The position numbers and the translations under genes were made by a program. Positions 29,100 to 38,701 of a stretch of DNA of 64,000 nt are shown in pieces; position 1 is the stretch's first letter; every line of letters starts with the position of its first letter. The notes under the pieces are model-generated. The model saw nothing but the letters and a program-made list of their open reading frames with translations, was not told the DNA's origin and searched no databases. This DNA is from Chitinophagales bacterium 65-1 (GTDB lineage: Bacteria > Bacteroidota > Bacteroidia > Chitinophagales > Chitinophagaceae): the NCBI GenBank assembly GCA_002050465.1, contig MWYX01000060.1, positions 60,613 through 124,612 of the forward strand, in the 5' to 3' direction.

Positions 29100-29792
29100 T
29101 TATTTGTTATTTAAAATTGCATTTAGTTTCTCATCATTATTGTCTATAATTTGAGGAAGTGTAAAACATAAATAAAAAACAGTATTGCTTTTTGCAATAT
29201 CCAGGTTTTCATAGTAGGTTTTGATTTTTAGTTCTTTTTTGACTTTTTCTATTTTGTAAAGATCATTAATATCGCAAACAGTTTTTAAACCATATAAGTT
29301 TATTACCGTTTTTGTGAAATGATAAAGATCAGGAGAATCTGTCTTAAGATGTATGTGCCCATTGGGTTTCAGGAATTCATGATAGAATCTCAAAAATTTT
29401 AGGTGAGTCAATCTTTTCCTTGCCTTTGATTTACGTAAATAAGGGTCAGGAAATGTTATCCATATCTCTTCAACCTCATCTTTAACGAAATATTGATTGA
29501 TCTTGTCGATCTGCGTTCTTAAAAAGACAACATTTTGCATTTTTTTATCAAGAGCTGTTTTAGCTCCGGCCCACAACCTGTTACCCTTTATATCTACACC
29601 AATAAAATTTTTACCGGGATATAATTCCGCTAAACCTAACGTATACTCTCCTTTGCCACAAGCCAGCTCAAGAATTATTGGATTATTGTTTTTAAAAAAT
29701 TCATTCCACTTCCCCTGCATGTTTTCAGGATATTCCAATACATTAAGGAATGATTTTATTTCTTTAAAACGTAAAAGTTTTTTTTGCGCCAT
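29100..29792 (-). CDS. trmB: tRNA (guanine-N7-)-methyltransferase
   Basis: ILELACGKGEYTLGLAELYPGKNFIGVDIKG, WITFPDPYLRKSKARKRL. Confidence 0.9.
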   Translation of the reverse strand: MAQKKLLRFKEIKSFLNVLEYPENMQGKWNEFFKNNNPIILELACGKGEYTLGLAELYPGKNFIGVDIKGNRLWAGAKTALDKKMQNVVFLRTQIDKINQYFVKDEVEEIWITFPDPYLRKSKARKRLTHLKFLRFYHEFLKPNGHIHLKTDSPDLYHFTKTVINLYGLKTVCDINDLYKIEKVKKELKIKTYYENLDIAKSNTVFYLCFTLPQIIDNNDEKLNAILNNK

Positions 29793-29891
29793 TTTGAAAA
29801 CAAATGTAAATAGTACTTCAAAAGAAATTTTCCCTAAATTTTAACTGGCATAGGAAACATAAAGTGCTTAAATTTGTTATAATCCTTTACA

Positions 29892-30407
29892 ATGAAAAAT
29901 TCATTTTTAGCTGCTGTTAGCTTCTATATTATTATTACACTGATTTTGGTTATTATATGTAAATATTCTGCAGCGCAGCATATACAGTACAGGCATAAAC
30001 TAAATCCCGTCCCTGCCGCAAAAGCCGACCCCGCTCCTGTAAATACTACGTCTGTTGTTATTACAGAAGATACAATTAAAACCATGGCTATACGCAAAAC
30101 CGCATCTTCAATGAATCCCCGTCCCAAGAAAAAATATATAGAAGAGCAGAATATGTGTAATTTATCATCTCTTCCTGAACTCACTCCTCAATTGCCGGTT
30201 ATTATAAACAATGTAGCTCCTAAAATGATTATTGAATTAAAAAAAAGGTATATCGGCAGGTTGTATAGCATTACCAAACTTAATATGATAGATGATAGAC
30301 TAAAATATAAACTAAAGATATGCGATAATGATAATGGAAAATTTCGCAGTGAGTATCTTGATAACGCTGGCAATGTAGTAAATGATCCTGATCTGGATTA
30401 TGATTAA
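29892..30407 (+). CDS. Hypothetical protein with N-terminal hydrophobic segment
   Basis: Intact 171-aa ORF with signal-like N terminus. Confidence 0.55.
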   Translation: MKNSFLAAVSFYIIITLILVIICKYSAAQHIQYRHKLNPVPAAKADPAPVNTTSVVITEDTIKTMAIRKTASSMNPRPKKKYIEEQNMCNLSSLPELTPQLPVIINNVAPKMIIELKKRYIGRLYSITKLNMIDDRLKYKLKICDNDNGKFRSEYLDNAGNVVNDPDLDYD

Positions 30408-30435
30408 GTGTACAGTCTTAAAAAAATAGCTCTTT

Positions 30436-30465
30436 TGATTGAGCAGGCGGTTTGCTTTACATTTG
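30436..30465 (+). promoter_or_regulatory. Putative polA promoter, very close to start codon
   Basis: TTG 30436-30438, 19-nt spacer, TACATTTG 30458-30465; ATG at 30470. Confidence 0.5.
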
Positions 30466-30469
30466 CCTG

Positions 30470-33289
30470 ATGGAAAAAAAGTTATTCCTTCTGGATGCAA
30501 TGGCGCTTATTTTCAGGGCTTATTACGCACTGATTCGTAATCCGATCATCACTTCAAAAGGTAAAAACACCAACGCCCAATTCGGCTTTACCAATACACT
30601 TTATGAGCTTATAACAAAAGAAAAACCTACTCACCTTGCTGTTGCCTTTGATACTGCAGCTCCTACCGAAAGAAATACGGACTTTGCCGATTATAAAGCT
30701 AATCGCCAGGCTGCGCCTGAAGATATTATGCTGGCATTAGATGATATAAAAAAAATTATTAAAGGATTTAATTTACCGGTAATTGAATGTGATGGATTTG
30801 AGGCAGACGATGTTATAGGAGGGTTGGCACAGCAGGCAGAAAAACATGGCTATGAAGTTTACATGGTTACTCCTGATAAGGATTTTGGCCAACTGGTAAC
30901 TGATAAAATAAAAATTTATAAACCCGGTTACCAGGGTGGTAAAGTAGAAATTTTGGGAGCAAAAGAAGTTTGTGAAAAATGGGGTATAAAAAATGTATCA
31001 CAGGTAATAGATATTCTGGGATTGATGGGTGATGCCGTAGATAATATTCCCGGCGTACCCGGCATAGGTGAAAAAACTGCTTCCAAGCTTTTAGCAGAAT
31101 ATCATACACTTGAAAATGTTTTAGCAAATGCAGAAAATATAAAAGGTGCATTAGGGGAAAAAATAAAAGCAGGAAAAGACCTTGCTGTTTTAAGTAAAAA
31201 GCTGGCAACAATCGTTACTAATGCTCCGTGCGAATTTCATGAAGAAGATTTCAGGATAAAGGCATACAATACAGATGCATTAAAGGATATTTTTAATAAC
31301 CTTGAATTCAAAACGTTAGGCAGAAGAATTTTAGGAGAAGAATATACTGCTTACGCTGTTGGCGGGGGAGTGGTAGTTCAAACTGATCTTTTTGGTAATG
31401 CGATGGAGCAGCCAATTCCAAAACTGGAAGAGATTGCAAAGCAGGAAGAAAGGCCTGCCATTGTTGTAGATAAAAATATTAATAATACACCTCATCAATA
31501 TATTGCTATTGAGGGCGAAACGGCTATAAAAGAATTAATAGAGAAACTATCGAATCACACAGAAATATCTTTCGATACAGAAACTACAAGTCCTGATGCA
31601 AATAATGCAGAATTGGTAGGATTAAGTTTTTCCCTTGCACCAGGCGAAGGCTATTATGTTCCATGTCCTGCTGACATTATGGAAGTAAGTATTATTCTAA
31701 ATCATTTTACAGAGCTATTTAATGATGAATCAAAAATATGGGTAGGACAAAATATTAAATATGACCTGTTGGTATTGAAATGGTATGGTATGGAATTGAA
31801 AGGAAAAGTTTTTGATACTATGCTTGCACATTATGTAATAGAAAGTGAAGGCAGGAGAAATATGGATATGCTTAGTGCACAATACCTGGGCTACGAGCCT
31901 GTTTCAATTGAGGAGTTAATTGGGAAAAAAGGCAAAGGCCAGCAAACTATGAGAGATGTTGAGCTTGAAAAAATAAAAGAATATGCTGTTGAAGATGCGG
32001 ATATAACCCTGCAGTTAAAAAATGTTTTTACTCCGTTGTTAAAAACAAAATCTGTAGAAAAAGTTTTTGATGAGGTTGAAAGCCCGTTAGTGAAAGTGTT
32101 ATTAGGTATGGAATATGAAGGTGTAAAAGTAGATATGGATTTTTTAAATCAATATTCTAAAGAACTGGAAACCGAAGCAAAGCGTTGCGAAGAAAGTGTT
32201 TATCAGCAGGCAGGTGTACGATTCAATCTTGCCTCTCCGAAACAATTAGGGGAGGTGCTATTTGAAAAATTGCAATTGGATGCAAAAGGACGAAAAACAA
32301 AAGGGGGGCAATATTCAACCGGCGAAGATGTATTGCTTAAGCTGTCTCATCAAAATAAAATTGTAGAAGACATTTTAGGCTTTCGTGAGCTTACCAAGCT
32401 GAAGTCAACCTATGTAGATGCCTTACCACAAATTATAAATAAAAGAACCGGACGTGTACATACCTGTTATGGGCAGGCAATTGCAGTTACCGGCCGGTTA
32501 AGCAGCAATAATCCTAATCTTCAGAATATTCCAATAAGAACCGCAAGGGGAAGAGAGATCCGTAAGGCATTTATTCCAAGAGATTGTGACCATGCCATTA
32601 TTTCTGCTGACTACTCTCAAATTGAATTGAGAATTGTTGCCGCCATCAGTGGCGATCCGGCAATGTGTGATGCATTTAAGCAAAATAAAGATATTCATAC
32701 AGCAACTGCAGCAAAAGTTTTTAGTGTAGCCGAAGAAGATGTTACCAAAGAGATGCGTTACAAAGCCAAGAGTGTAAACTTTGGAATTATTTATGGGCAG
32801 GGAGCTTTCGGCTTATCAGAAAATATTGGCGTATCAAGAAGCGAAGCAAAAGAGATCATTGAAAATTATAAACAGCAATTTGCAAATATCCAGAAGTACA
32901 TGGATGAATCAATAAATTTTTGCAGACAGAACGGATATGTGCAAACACTAATGGGACGTAAGCGCTGGCTTAAAGATATCAATTCATCAAACTTCACCGT
33001 TCGTGGTTATGCAGAGCGAAATGCCATTAACTCGCCAATTCAGGGAACTGCGGCTGATATGATAAAACTGGCAATGATAAAGATCCATCATGAATTTAAA
33101 AAGCAAAAATTTCGTTCAAAAATGGTGATGCAGGTACATGATGAACTGGTATTTGATGCCCATAAAGAAGAAGTGGAAATACTAAAGCCTATCATTATCA
33201 ATTGTATGCAGACGGCCATGCAACTTCCCAATGATGTACCTGCGGATGCGGAAGTTGGGGTGGGTGAAAACTGGCTGGAGGCGCATTGA
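30470..33289 (+). CDS. polA: DNA polymerase I
   Basis: 5' nuclease domain, 3'-5' exo motif SFDTETTS, polymerase motifs SADYSQIELR, YGQGAFGLSENIG, QVHDELVFD. Confidence 0.96.
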   Translation: MEKKLFLLDAMALIFRAYYALIRNPIITSKGKNTNAQFGFTNTLYELITKEKPTHLAVAFDTAAPTERNTDFADYKANRQAAPEDIMLALDDIKKIIKGFNLPVIECDGFEADDVIGGLAQQAEKHGYEVYMVTPDKDFGQLVTDKIKIYKPGYQGGKVEILGAKEVCEKWGIKNVSQVIDILGLMGDAVDNIPGVPGIGEKTASKLLAEYHTLENVLANAENIKGALGEKIKAGKDLAVLSKKLATIVTNAPCEFHEEDFRIKAYNTDALKDIFNNLEFKTLGRRILGEEYTAYAVGGGVVVQTDLFGNAMEQPIPKLEEIAKQEERPAIVVDKNINNTPHQYIAIEGETAIKELIEKLSNHTEISFDTETTSPDANNAELVGLSFSLAPGEGYYVPCPADIMEVSIILNHFTELFNDESKIWVGQNIKYDLLVLKWYGMELKGKVFDTMLAHYVIESEGRRNMDMLSAQYLGYEPVSIEELIGKKGKGQQTMRDVELEKIKEYAVEDADITLQLKNVFTPLLKTKSVEKVFDEVESPLVKVLLGMEYEGVKVDMDFLNQYSKELETEAKRCEESVYQQAGVRFNLASPKQLGEVLFEKLQLDAKGRKTKGGQYSTGEDVLLKLSHQNKIVEDILGFRELTKLKSTYVDALPQIINKRTGRVHTCYGQAIAVTGRLSSNNPNLQNIPIRTARGREIRKAFIPRDCDHAIISADYSQIELRIVAAISGDPAMCDAFKQNKDIHTATAAKVFSVAEEDVTKEMRYKAKSVNFGIIYGQGAFGLSENIGVSRSEAKEIIENYKQQFANIQKYMDESINFCRQNGYVQTLMGRKRWLKDINSSNFTVRGYAERNAINSPIQGTAADMIKLAMIKIHHEFKKQKFRSKMVMQVHDELVFDAHKEEVEILKPIIINCMQTAMQLPNDVPADAEVGVGENWLEAH

Positions 33290-33306
33290 TATTACCAATA
33301 TTTCAC

Positions 33307-33978
33307 ATGACCTTTGCAGATAATATTCTTTCCTTTCTTAAAAACCTTCAACTGAATATGGATCTTCCACCGGAAGTTGAAGTAATGAATCCCTTCGCTG
33401 ATAAAAGTGCCATGCAGGTATGCGCCCAATTCTATAAAAAATATTATAGTGATAATAATTACCGGCACATGATAATTGGTATTAACCCAGGCAGATTTGG
33501 AGGAGGAATTACAGGTATCCCATTCACTGATCCTATACGTTTAAAAAATGAATGCGGTATTGCTAATACATGGGCACCAAGGCAGGAGCTGTCTTCCATA
33601 TTTATTTATGATGTTATAAATGCGTTTGGAGGAGCTGAAAAATTCTATAAAAATTTCTATATTACCGCAGTAAGCCCGCTTGGTTTTACATGGCATGGAA
33701 AAAACTTAAATTATTATGATGATAAAGATCTGCAAAAGAGTATTAAAAAGTTTGTAATTGAATGCATGAATAAGCAACTACAGTTCGGCATTAATAAAGA
33801 GGTTGCTTTTTGTTTGGGAGATGGAAAGAATTATAAATACTTATCAAAACTAAATGAAGAAGTAAAATTTTTTGAAAAGATCATTCCATTATCACATCCG
33901 CGGTTTATTATGCAATACAAACTGAAAAAGAAGGATGAGTATATTGGGTCATACTTAAAGAAGCTGGCAGAGATATGA
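33307..33978 (+). CDS. SMUG2-like / DUF4918 uracil-DNA glycosylase family protein
   Basis: MIIGINPGRFGGGITGIPFTDP, ITAVSPLGFTWHGKNLNYYD, IPLSHPRFIMQY. Confidence 0.82.
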   Translation: MTFADNILSFLKNLQLNMDLPPEVEVMNPFADKSAMQVCAQFYKKYYSDNNYRHMIIGINPGRFGGGITGIPFTDPIRLKNECGIANTWAPRQELSSIFIYDVINAFGGAEKFYKNFYITAVSPLGFTWHGKNLNYYDDKDLQKSIKKFVIECMNKQLQFGINKEVAFCLGDGKNYKYLSKLNEEVKFFEKIIPLSHPRFIMQYKLKKKDEYIGSYLKKLAEI

Positions 33979-34628
33979 AGCCAACATTAATTTATTGCTA
34001 CGATGCATACTGCGGCTGGTGCTATGGATTTAGTGACATAATGAAAAAGGTAAATTCCGCATATAAAAATAAACTAGAAATAGAAGTATTATCTGGCGGC
34101 ATGATATTGCCGGAAGAACCTGTGCATATTGGTGCCACTGCAGGTTACATTAGTAAAGCGTATAAAAATGTAGAAAAATTAACCGGGGTTAAATTTGGCG
34201 AAGATTATTTATGGCATATCCATCATCCGGATATTAGCGATTGGTATCCAAATTCAGAAAAGCCAGCTGGTGCACTTTGTATTTTTAAGGAATATTTTTC
34301 AGATCAACAGGTAAGCTTTGCTGCCGATCTGGAATATGCTTTGCATTACGAAGGGAGAGACCTTACTGATGACGAAGCTTATCGGATCCTTTTAGAAAAA
34401 TATAACTTACCTGCAGAAGAATTTTATGAAAAGTTGATTGACCGAGCGTATAAAGAAAAAGCTCACGATGAATTTGCATTATGTAAACAATTGCAGGTAA
34501 CAGGATTTCCTGCCCTGCTTCTCCAGTTAAATGAAAACAAATTTTACTTATTGGCAAGAGGCTATACAGATTATGAAACACTAACCTCCAGGCTCGAAAA
34601 TGCAATTAATGAAATAGGCCCTTCATGA
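33975..34628 (+). CDS. DsbA/FrnE-like thioredoxin-fold protein
   Basis: YCYDAYCGWCYGFSDIM (CGWC), cis-Pro region VTGFPALLLQ. Confidence 0.87.
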   Translation: MKPTLIYCYDAYCGWCYGFSDIMKKVNSAYKNKLEIEVLSGGMILPEEPVHIGATAGYISKAYKNVEKLTGVKFGEDYLWHIHHPDISDWYPNSEKPAGALCIFKEYFSDQQVSFAADLEYALHYEGRDLTDDEAYRILLEKYNLPAEEFYEKLIDRAYKEKAHDEFALCKQLQVTGFPALLLQLNENKFYLLARGYTDYETLTSRLENAINEIGPS

Positions 34629-35011
34629 AAAAAGATATTGCTACAAGGCAAGACATTGAATTGCTAATGAATCTCTTTTATGAAAAGTTATTATCAGATG
34701 AAAGGATCAGTTACATCTTTACTGATGTAGCAAAGCTGGATATAAAAACACACATACCGGTAATTGCAGATTTTTGGGAAAGCGTTTTACTTAATAAAAA
34801 TATTTATCACAATAACACAATGAAGATACACCCGGGTCTTAATGATAAAAACTCCTTTAATTAAAAACACATTATGATGTCTGGTTAAGCCATTTTACCG
34901 CATCTATTGATGAATTATTTGAAGGTAATATTGCTCTATTGGCAAAGCAAAGGAGCGACATCAGTTGCAACATTTATGCAAAATAAAATTGCTCAGAAGA
35001 ATAATAATTAA
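34625..35011 (+). pseudogene. Group III truncated hemoglobin, interrupted by three +1 shifts
   Basis: Frame 1 MKKDIATRQDIELLMNLFYEKLL...FWESVLLNKNIYHNNTMKIHPGLNDK, then TPLIK, then HYDVWLSHFTASIDELFEGNIALLAKQR, then ATSVATFMQNKIAQKNNN; total span 387 nt is back in frame. Confidence 0.85.
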
Positions 35012-35018
35012 ATGTATA

Positions 35019-35052
35019 AAAAAGGCCCCGAAATATTCGGAGCCTGAAAAAA
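35019..35052. terminator. Bidirectional rho-independent terminator
   Basis: AAAAAAGGCcCCGAA-ATA-TTCGGaGCCTGAAAAAAAT between convergent genes. Confidence 0.75.
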
Positions 35053-35069
35053 ATATTATTTATATTATA

Positions 35070-35444
35070 CTATAGTCCCGGAGGTCTTTGCCTTCCACGC
35101 TGACGCATTGCAGCATCCATTGCTTTAAACTTAGTGTACTGTGGTTCGGTAAGAATTATTTTAAGTTTTGCATCCCTTATTTCAATAAGCTTTTCTACTG
35201 CTGCTCTTTCTGGTCTTGTTCCCGGTGCAAATCCTTCTCTTAATTGATCCTGTGCCATATAAAATTGGGCAAAAGCTGCATTTACATCTGGTAATTGAGC
35301 CGTTGTTAATTGCAGACTGTCATTAACTCTGTCAACTGACTGTTTTACACGTTCTTCTACAGTACGTTTTTGAAAACCCTGGGCTTTAATACCAGAGATA
35401 CCGATAAACATTAACATAACAAATACTCTAATCTTGTTTTTCAT
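35070..35444 (-). CDS. Hypothetical secreted Spy/CpxP-like protein
   Basis: Signal peptide; LQLTTAQLPDVNAAFAQFYMAQDQLRE...KLKIILTEPQYTKFKAMDAAM. Confidence 0.65.
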   Translation of the reverse strand: MKNKIRVFVMLMFIGISGIKAQGFQKRTVEERVKQSVDRVNDSLQLTTAQLPDVNAAFAQFYMAQDQLREGFAPGTRPERAAVEKLIEIRDAKLKIILTEPQYTKFKAMDAAMRQRGRQRPPGL

Positions 35445-35585
35445 TTAGTTTAGTTTTATTTTTAAATCATTGTAAATATAAGACGGCAATTATTGCTATT
35501 GGTTGCGTTAACAATTCATTTAATGATAAATAGCTAATATATGACCTGTTATAAAGTACGAAGTTTAACCGGCAGATAGTTTTGT

Positions 35586-35861
35586 TTAATACTGTTTTCG
35601 GGTGTCTATTTTTTTCAGCTGCCTTTCAATAATTAGTTTAGCAATTATCGATGCAGTATCATTACTGATATTGTTCTTTAAGATCTGTTTCAATTTATCC
35701 TCATCTATATCTACTTTATATAAAATGGTTATAAGTTTTTGAAAATCCTGTTGTATTAACTCATTAATATAAAAAGCTAAAGCATCATCCAGATTGCCGG
35801 GTAAATTAATTTCCAGTGATTTTTCTATTTTTTGTTTAAGTAATTCAGGATGACTTTGCAT
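35586..35861 (-). CDS. Hypothetical protein
   Basis: Intact 91-aa ORF, overlaps next gene by 17 nt. Confidence 0.6.
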   Translation of the reverse strand: MQSHPELLKQKIEKSLEINLPGNLDDALAFYINELIQQDFQKLITILYKVDIDEDKLKQILKNNISNDTASIIAKLIIERQLKKIDTRKQY

Positions 35862-36153
35862 TTTTGTTAGTATTTCTAAAAACTTCCTTCACTAATTTCC
35901 ACTCAAAGGAACAGGTCCATAATATTCCCATAAATATTCCTGTAAAAATGTAACTTCCTACTGAATCCAAGGGTTCGTCTGGCCAAAGCTGCATCAAAAC
36001 AAATTCACTTAATGTCCAAAATAAGCACCAGAATATGAGAGTTATCAGCAAACGTTGTAACGGTTTGCACTTCTTATACCAATTATAAATTTGTTTAACC
36101 ATATGCTGTTTAAAACTTTTCCATTGCACCCAGCCCAAATAAAGCAAAATCAT
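35845..36153 (-). CDS. Hypothetical small membrane protein
   Basis: 102 aa, two TM segments. Confidence 0.55.
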   Translation of the reverse strand: MILLYLGWVQWKSFKQHMVKQIYNWYKKCKPLQRLLITLIFWCLFWTLSEFVLMQLWPDEPLDSVGSYIFTGIFMGILWTCSFEWKLVKEVFRNTNKNAKSS

Positions 36154-36916
36154 ATTTTACAGGATCAGCTTCATCTAATTTACGAAGGTTTTTGGTTAGT
36201 TCCAATGCTGCCTGCCAGTCAGTTGCCTTTCGATCTAATAAATTAAAATGCCTGGCAACCCTTCCCACATGTACATCTATGGGGCAGATCAATTTTGCAG
36301 GTGAAAGATTTTTCCAGATTCCAAAATCAACTCCATTCCTGTCTTTTCGCACCATCCATCGTAAATACATATTTAATCTTTTGCATGTGGATCTTTTTTG
36401 CGGCGAGGCAATGTGCTTAACCGTTCGGGCAGGTGAATTTTCTAATGAAAAAAAATAGTTATGAAAATAATTCAAAGCCCCCTCTATCTCCCCCAAAGGG
36501 GGAAGAAACGGAGAAGATAATAGCGAATTTTTTTTATTAAAAAATGCAGATTCAAGAGATTTATTATTTGAATAATGATGTTTTAAAAATTCAACAAAAT
36601 ATAATAGGTCAGTAGTATTAAATGTGCGGTGCTTAAATCCCAATAATCTTTTTAAATCCAACAAATCATGGTTCAGGCAAAATTGATATGGCGCATTATC
36701 CATAAGCTGCATCAGTTCCCTGCTTTTATTTATGATTGTAGTCCTGTTACCCCAGGCAAATATGGCAGCGAAAAATGCCGCGATTTCTATATCCTGCTTT
36801 TTAGAAAATAAATGTGGGATGGAAATGGGGTCCTTTTCAATAAAAGAAGGCCGGTTATATTCAGCAACCTTCTTATCAAGAAATGTTTTAAGTGAGGCTT
36901 TATCAGAAAGCTTCAT
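36110..36916 (-). CDS. TIGR02757-family protein with in-frame palindromic insert
   Basis: Family-like segments (FAAIFAWGNRTTIINKS, RWMVRKDRNGVDFGIWKNLSPAKLICPIDVHVGRVAR). Confidence 0.8.
   Translation of the reverse strand: MKLSDKASLKTFLDKKVAEYNRPSFIEKDPISIPHLFSKKQDIEIAAFFAAIFAWGNRTTIINKSRELMQLMDNAPYQFCLNHDLLDLKRLLGFKHRTFNTTDLLYFVEFLKHHYSNNKSLESAFFNKKNSLLSSPFLPPLGEIEGALNYFHNYFFSLENSPARTVKHIASPQKRSTCKRLNMYLRWMVRKDRNGVDFGIWKNLSPAKLICPIDVHVGRVARHFNLLDRKATDWQAALELTKNLRKLDEADPVKYDFALFGLGAMEKF
36474..36508. repeat. Palindromic element AAAGCCCCCTCTATCTCCCCCAAAGGGGGAAGAAA inside a CDS
   Basis: Nearly identical left arm to intergenic element at 18378-18396. Confidence 0.75.
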
Positions 36917-36918
36917 GA

Positions 36919-38109
36919 CTATACTGTTACTGCTGTTCTTTCAGTATTTGTTTTTAGCTGTTGTCCTTCTTTCCCAATGGCTGTGTCCAGGTCTTCAATA
37001 AGATCATCCACATCTTCTATACCAACACTTAATCTTATCAGAGAATCTACAAGCCCGTTTTTTATTCTTTCATCTCTTGGTATACTTGCATGTGTCATAC
37101 TTGCGGGATGGCCTATCAGGCTTTCCACACCTCCTAAACTTTCTGCCAATGAGAATAATTTAGTTGATGATAACACTTTAAAAGCTGCCTCCATGCTGTT
37201 ATTTTTTAAGGTAAAGCTCATCATGCCGCCGAAAGCTGTCATTTGCTTTTTTGCTATTGCATAATTAGGATGATCCTGAAAGCCGCACCAGTAAACCTTA
37301 TCAACCATTGGATTGCTGCGCAGCCAGTTGGCAATTTTTTCACCATTCTCACAATGTCTTTGCATGCGAATGTGCAAAGTCTTTAATCCGCGTAAAACCA
37401 AAAAACAATCCTGAGGGCCGGGAACGGCACCGCAACTATTCTGGATAAAGCGAAGCTTTTCTTCAAGTTCAGCATCATTCATTATCAAACAGCCATGTAC
37501 CACATCACTGTGGCCTCCTAAGTATTTTGTTGCCGAATGTAAAACGATATCAGCCCCTAAATCCAGTGGCGTTTGCAAATAGGGTGAGGCAAATGTATTA
37601 TCAACACAAAGCAAAATTTTGTGTTGTTTGGTAATTGCAGCAACAGCTTTAATATCTGTAATATTCATCATTGGATTAGTTGGTGTTTCTGTCCAGATGA
37701 GTTTTGTGTTGGGGTTGATATGTTGGTTGATATTATCAGCATCCTGCATATCAATAAAATGAAACTTTAGTCCATACTTTTCAAAAATTTTAGTGAACAA
37801 ACGATAGCTTCCGCCGTACATATCATTGGCAGCAATAACTTCATCGCCGGGATTTAAAAGTTTAATAACGGCATCGCTTGCTGCCATTCCGCTGCTGAAG
37901 CACAATGCGTACTTTCCATTTTCAATTGCTGCCAACGCATTTTGCAATGCGGTTCTTGTTGGATTTTGGGTTCTGGCATATTCATATCCTTTATGATCAC
38001 CGGGTGAACTTTGCACATAAGTAGAGGTTTGATAAATAGGCGTCATTATGGCCCCTGTTGAAGGGTCTGGCTCTACACCAGCATGAATTAATTTAGTGGC
38101 TAATTTCAT
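36919..38109 (-). CDS. Cystathionine gamma-synthase/lyase family PLP enzyme
   Basis: TLIHAGVEPDPSTGAIMTPIYQTSTYVQ, VLHSATKYLGGHSDVVHG. Confidence 0.92.
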   Translation of the reverse strand: MKLATKLIHAGVEPDPSTGAIMTPIYQTSTYVQSSPGDHKGYEYARTQNPTRTALQNALAAIENGKYALCFSSGMAASDAVIKLLNPGDEVIAANDMYGGSYRLFTKIFEKYGLKFHFIDMQDADNINQHINPNTKLIWTETPTNPMMNITDIKAVAAITKQHKILLCVDNTFASPYLQTPLDLGADIVLHSATKYLGGHSDVVHGCLIMNDAELEEKLRFIQNSCGAVPGPQDCFLVLRGLKTLHIRMQRHCENGEKIANWLRSNPMVDKVYWCGFQDHPNYAIAKKQMTAFGGMMSFTLKNNSMEAAFKVLSSTKLFSLAESLGGVESLIGHPASMTHASIPRDERIKNGLVDSLIRLSVGIEDVDDLIEDLDTAIGKEGQQLKTNTERTAVTV

Positions 38110-38114
38110 AAACT

Positions 38115-38669
38115 TTATTTAAATGCTATAGGCAAATTAGCTTTTACGTTGTCCCAATAGATAAGAAGGTTTGCGCCAGTTAAAGATTTTTCAAACAACA
38201 TCGTCATTACTTCAGTACTATCATTTTTAGCTGCCGGCACATCCAAACGCACTACATCTTTTGACGCATCATATTTAAAAGCCCCCCAAACATCTGTATC
38301 TTTATTAACCATTAATGTCCATTTATCTGCATAAGGAATACAGTACAAAGTATAACGGCCTTTTTTTATTTTTTTATTGTTAATGGTTACATCTTTAAAA
38401 AATTCAATTTCTGTTGCTTCATTTGCTCCAAGGCGCCAAACTTCTCCTAATTTTTGCAGGTCGCCAAAAACCTTACGGCCGTTTAATTGCGGTCGGCTGT
38501 AAATTAACCGCATAGCTAAAGGCTCAGTAGTTTTATTTTGAATTTTAAGAACCGGATATCCTGCCGGATAATAGCTCATATCCATAGGAGATTTATCTAT
38601 TGCCGGAAGTTTTTGAGCCGCAGCATGCAGACTTAGTGCCAATAATAATGATGTGATTATTCCTTTCAT
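38115..38669 (-). CDS. DUF2911 protein
   Basis: RPQLNGRKVFGDL..GEVWRLGANEATEIEF. Confidence 0.85.
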   Translation of the reverse strand: MKGIITSLLLALSLHAAAQKLPAIDKSPMDMSYYPAGYPVLKIQNKTTEPLAMRLIYSRPQLNGRKVFGDLQKLGEVWRLGANEATEIEFFKDVTINNKKIKKGRYTLYCIPYADKWTLMVNKDTDVWGAFKYDASKDVVRLDVPAAKNDSTEVMTMLFEKSLTGANLLIYWDNVKANLPIAFK

Positions 38670-38701
38670 ATGTATCTTATTTTATTACAAATATAGACTG
38701 A

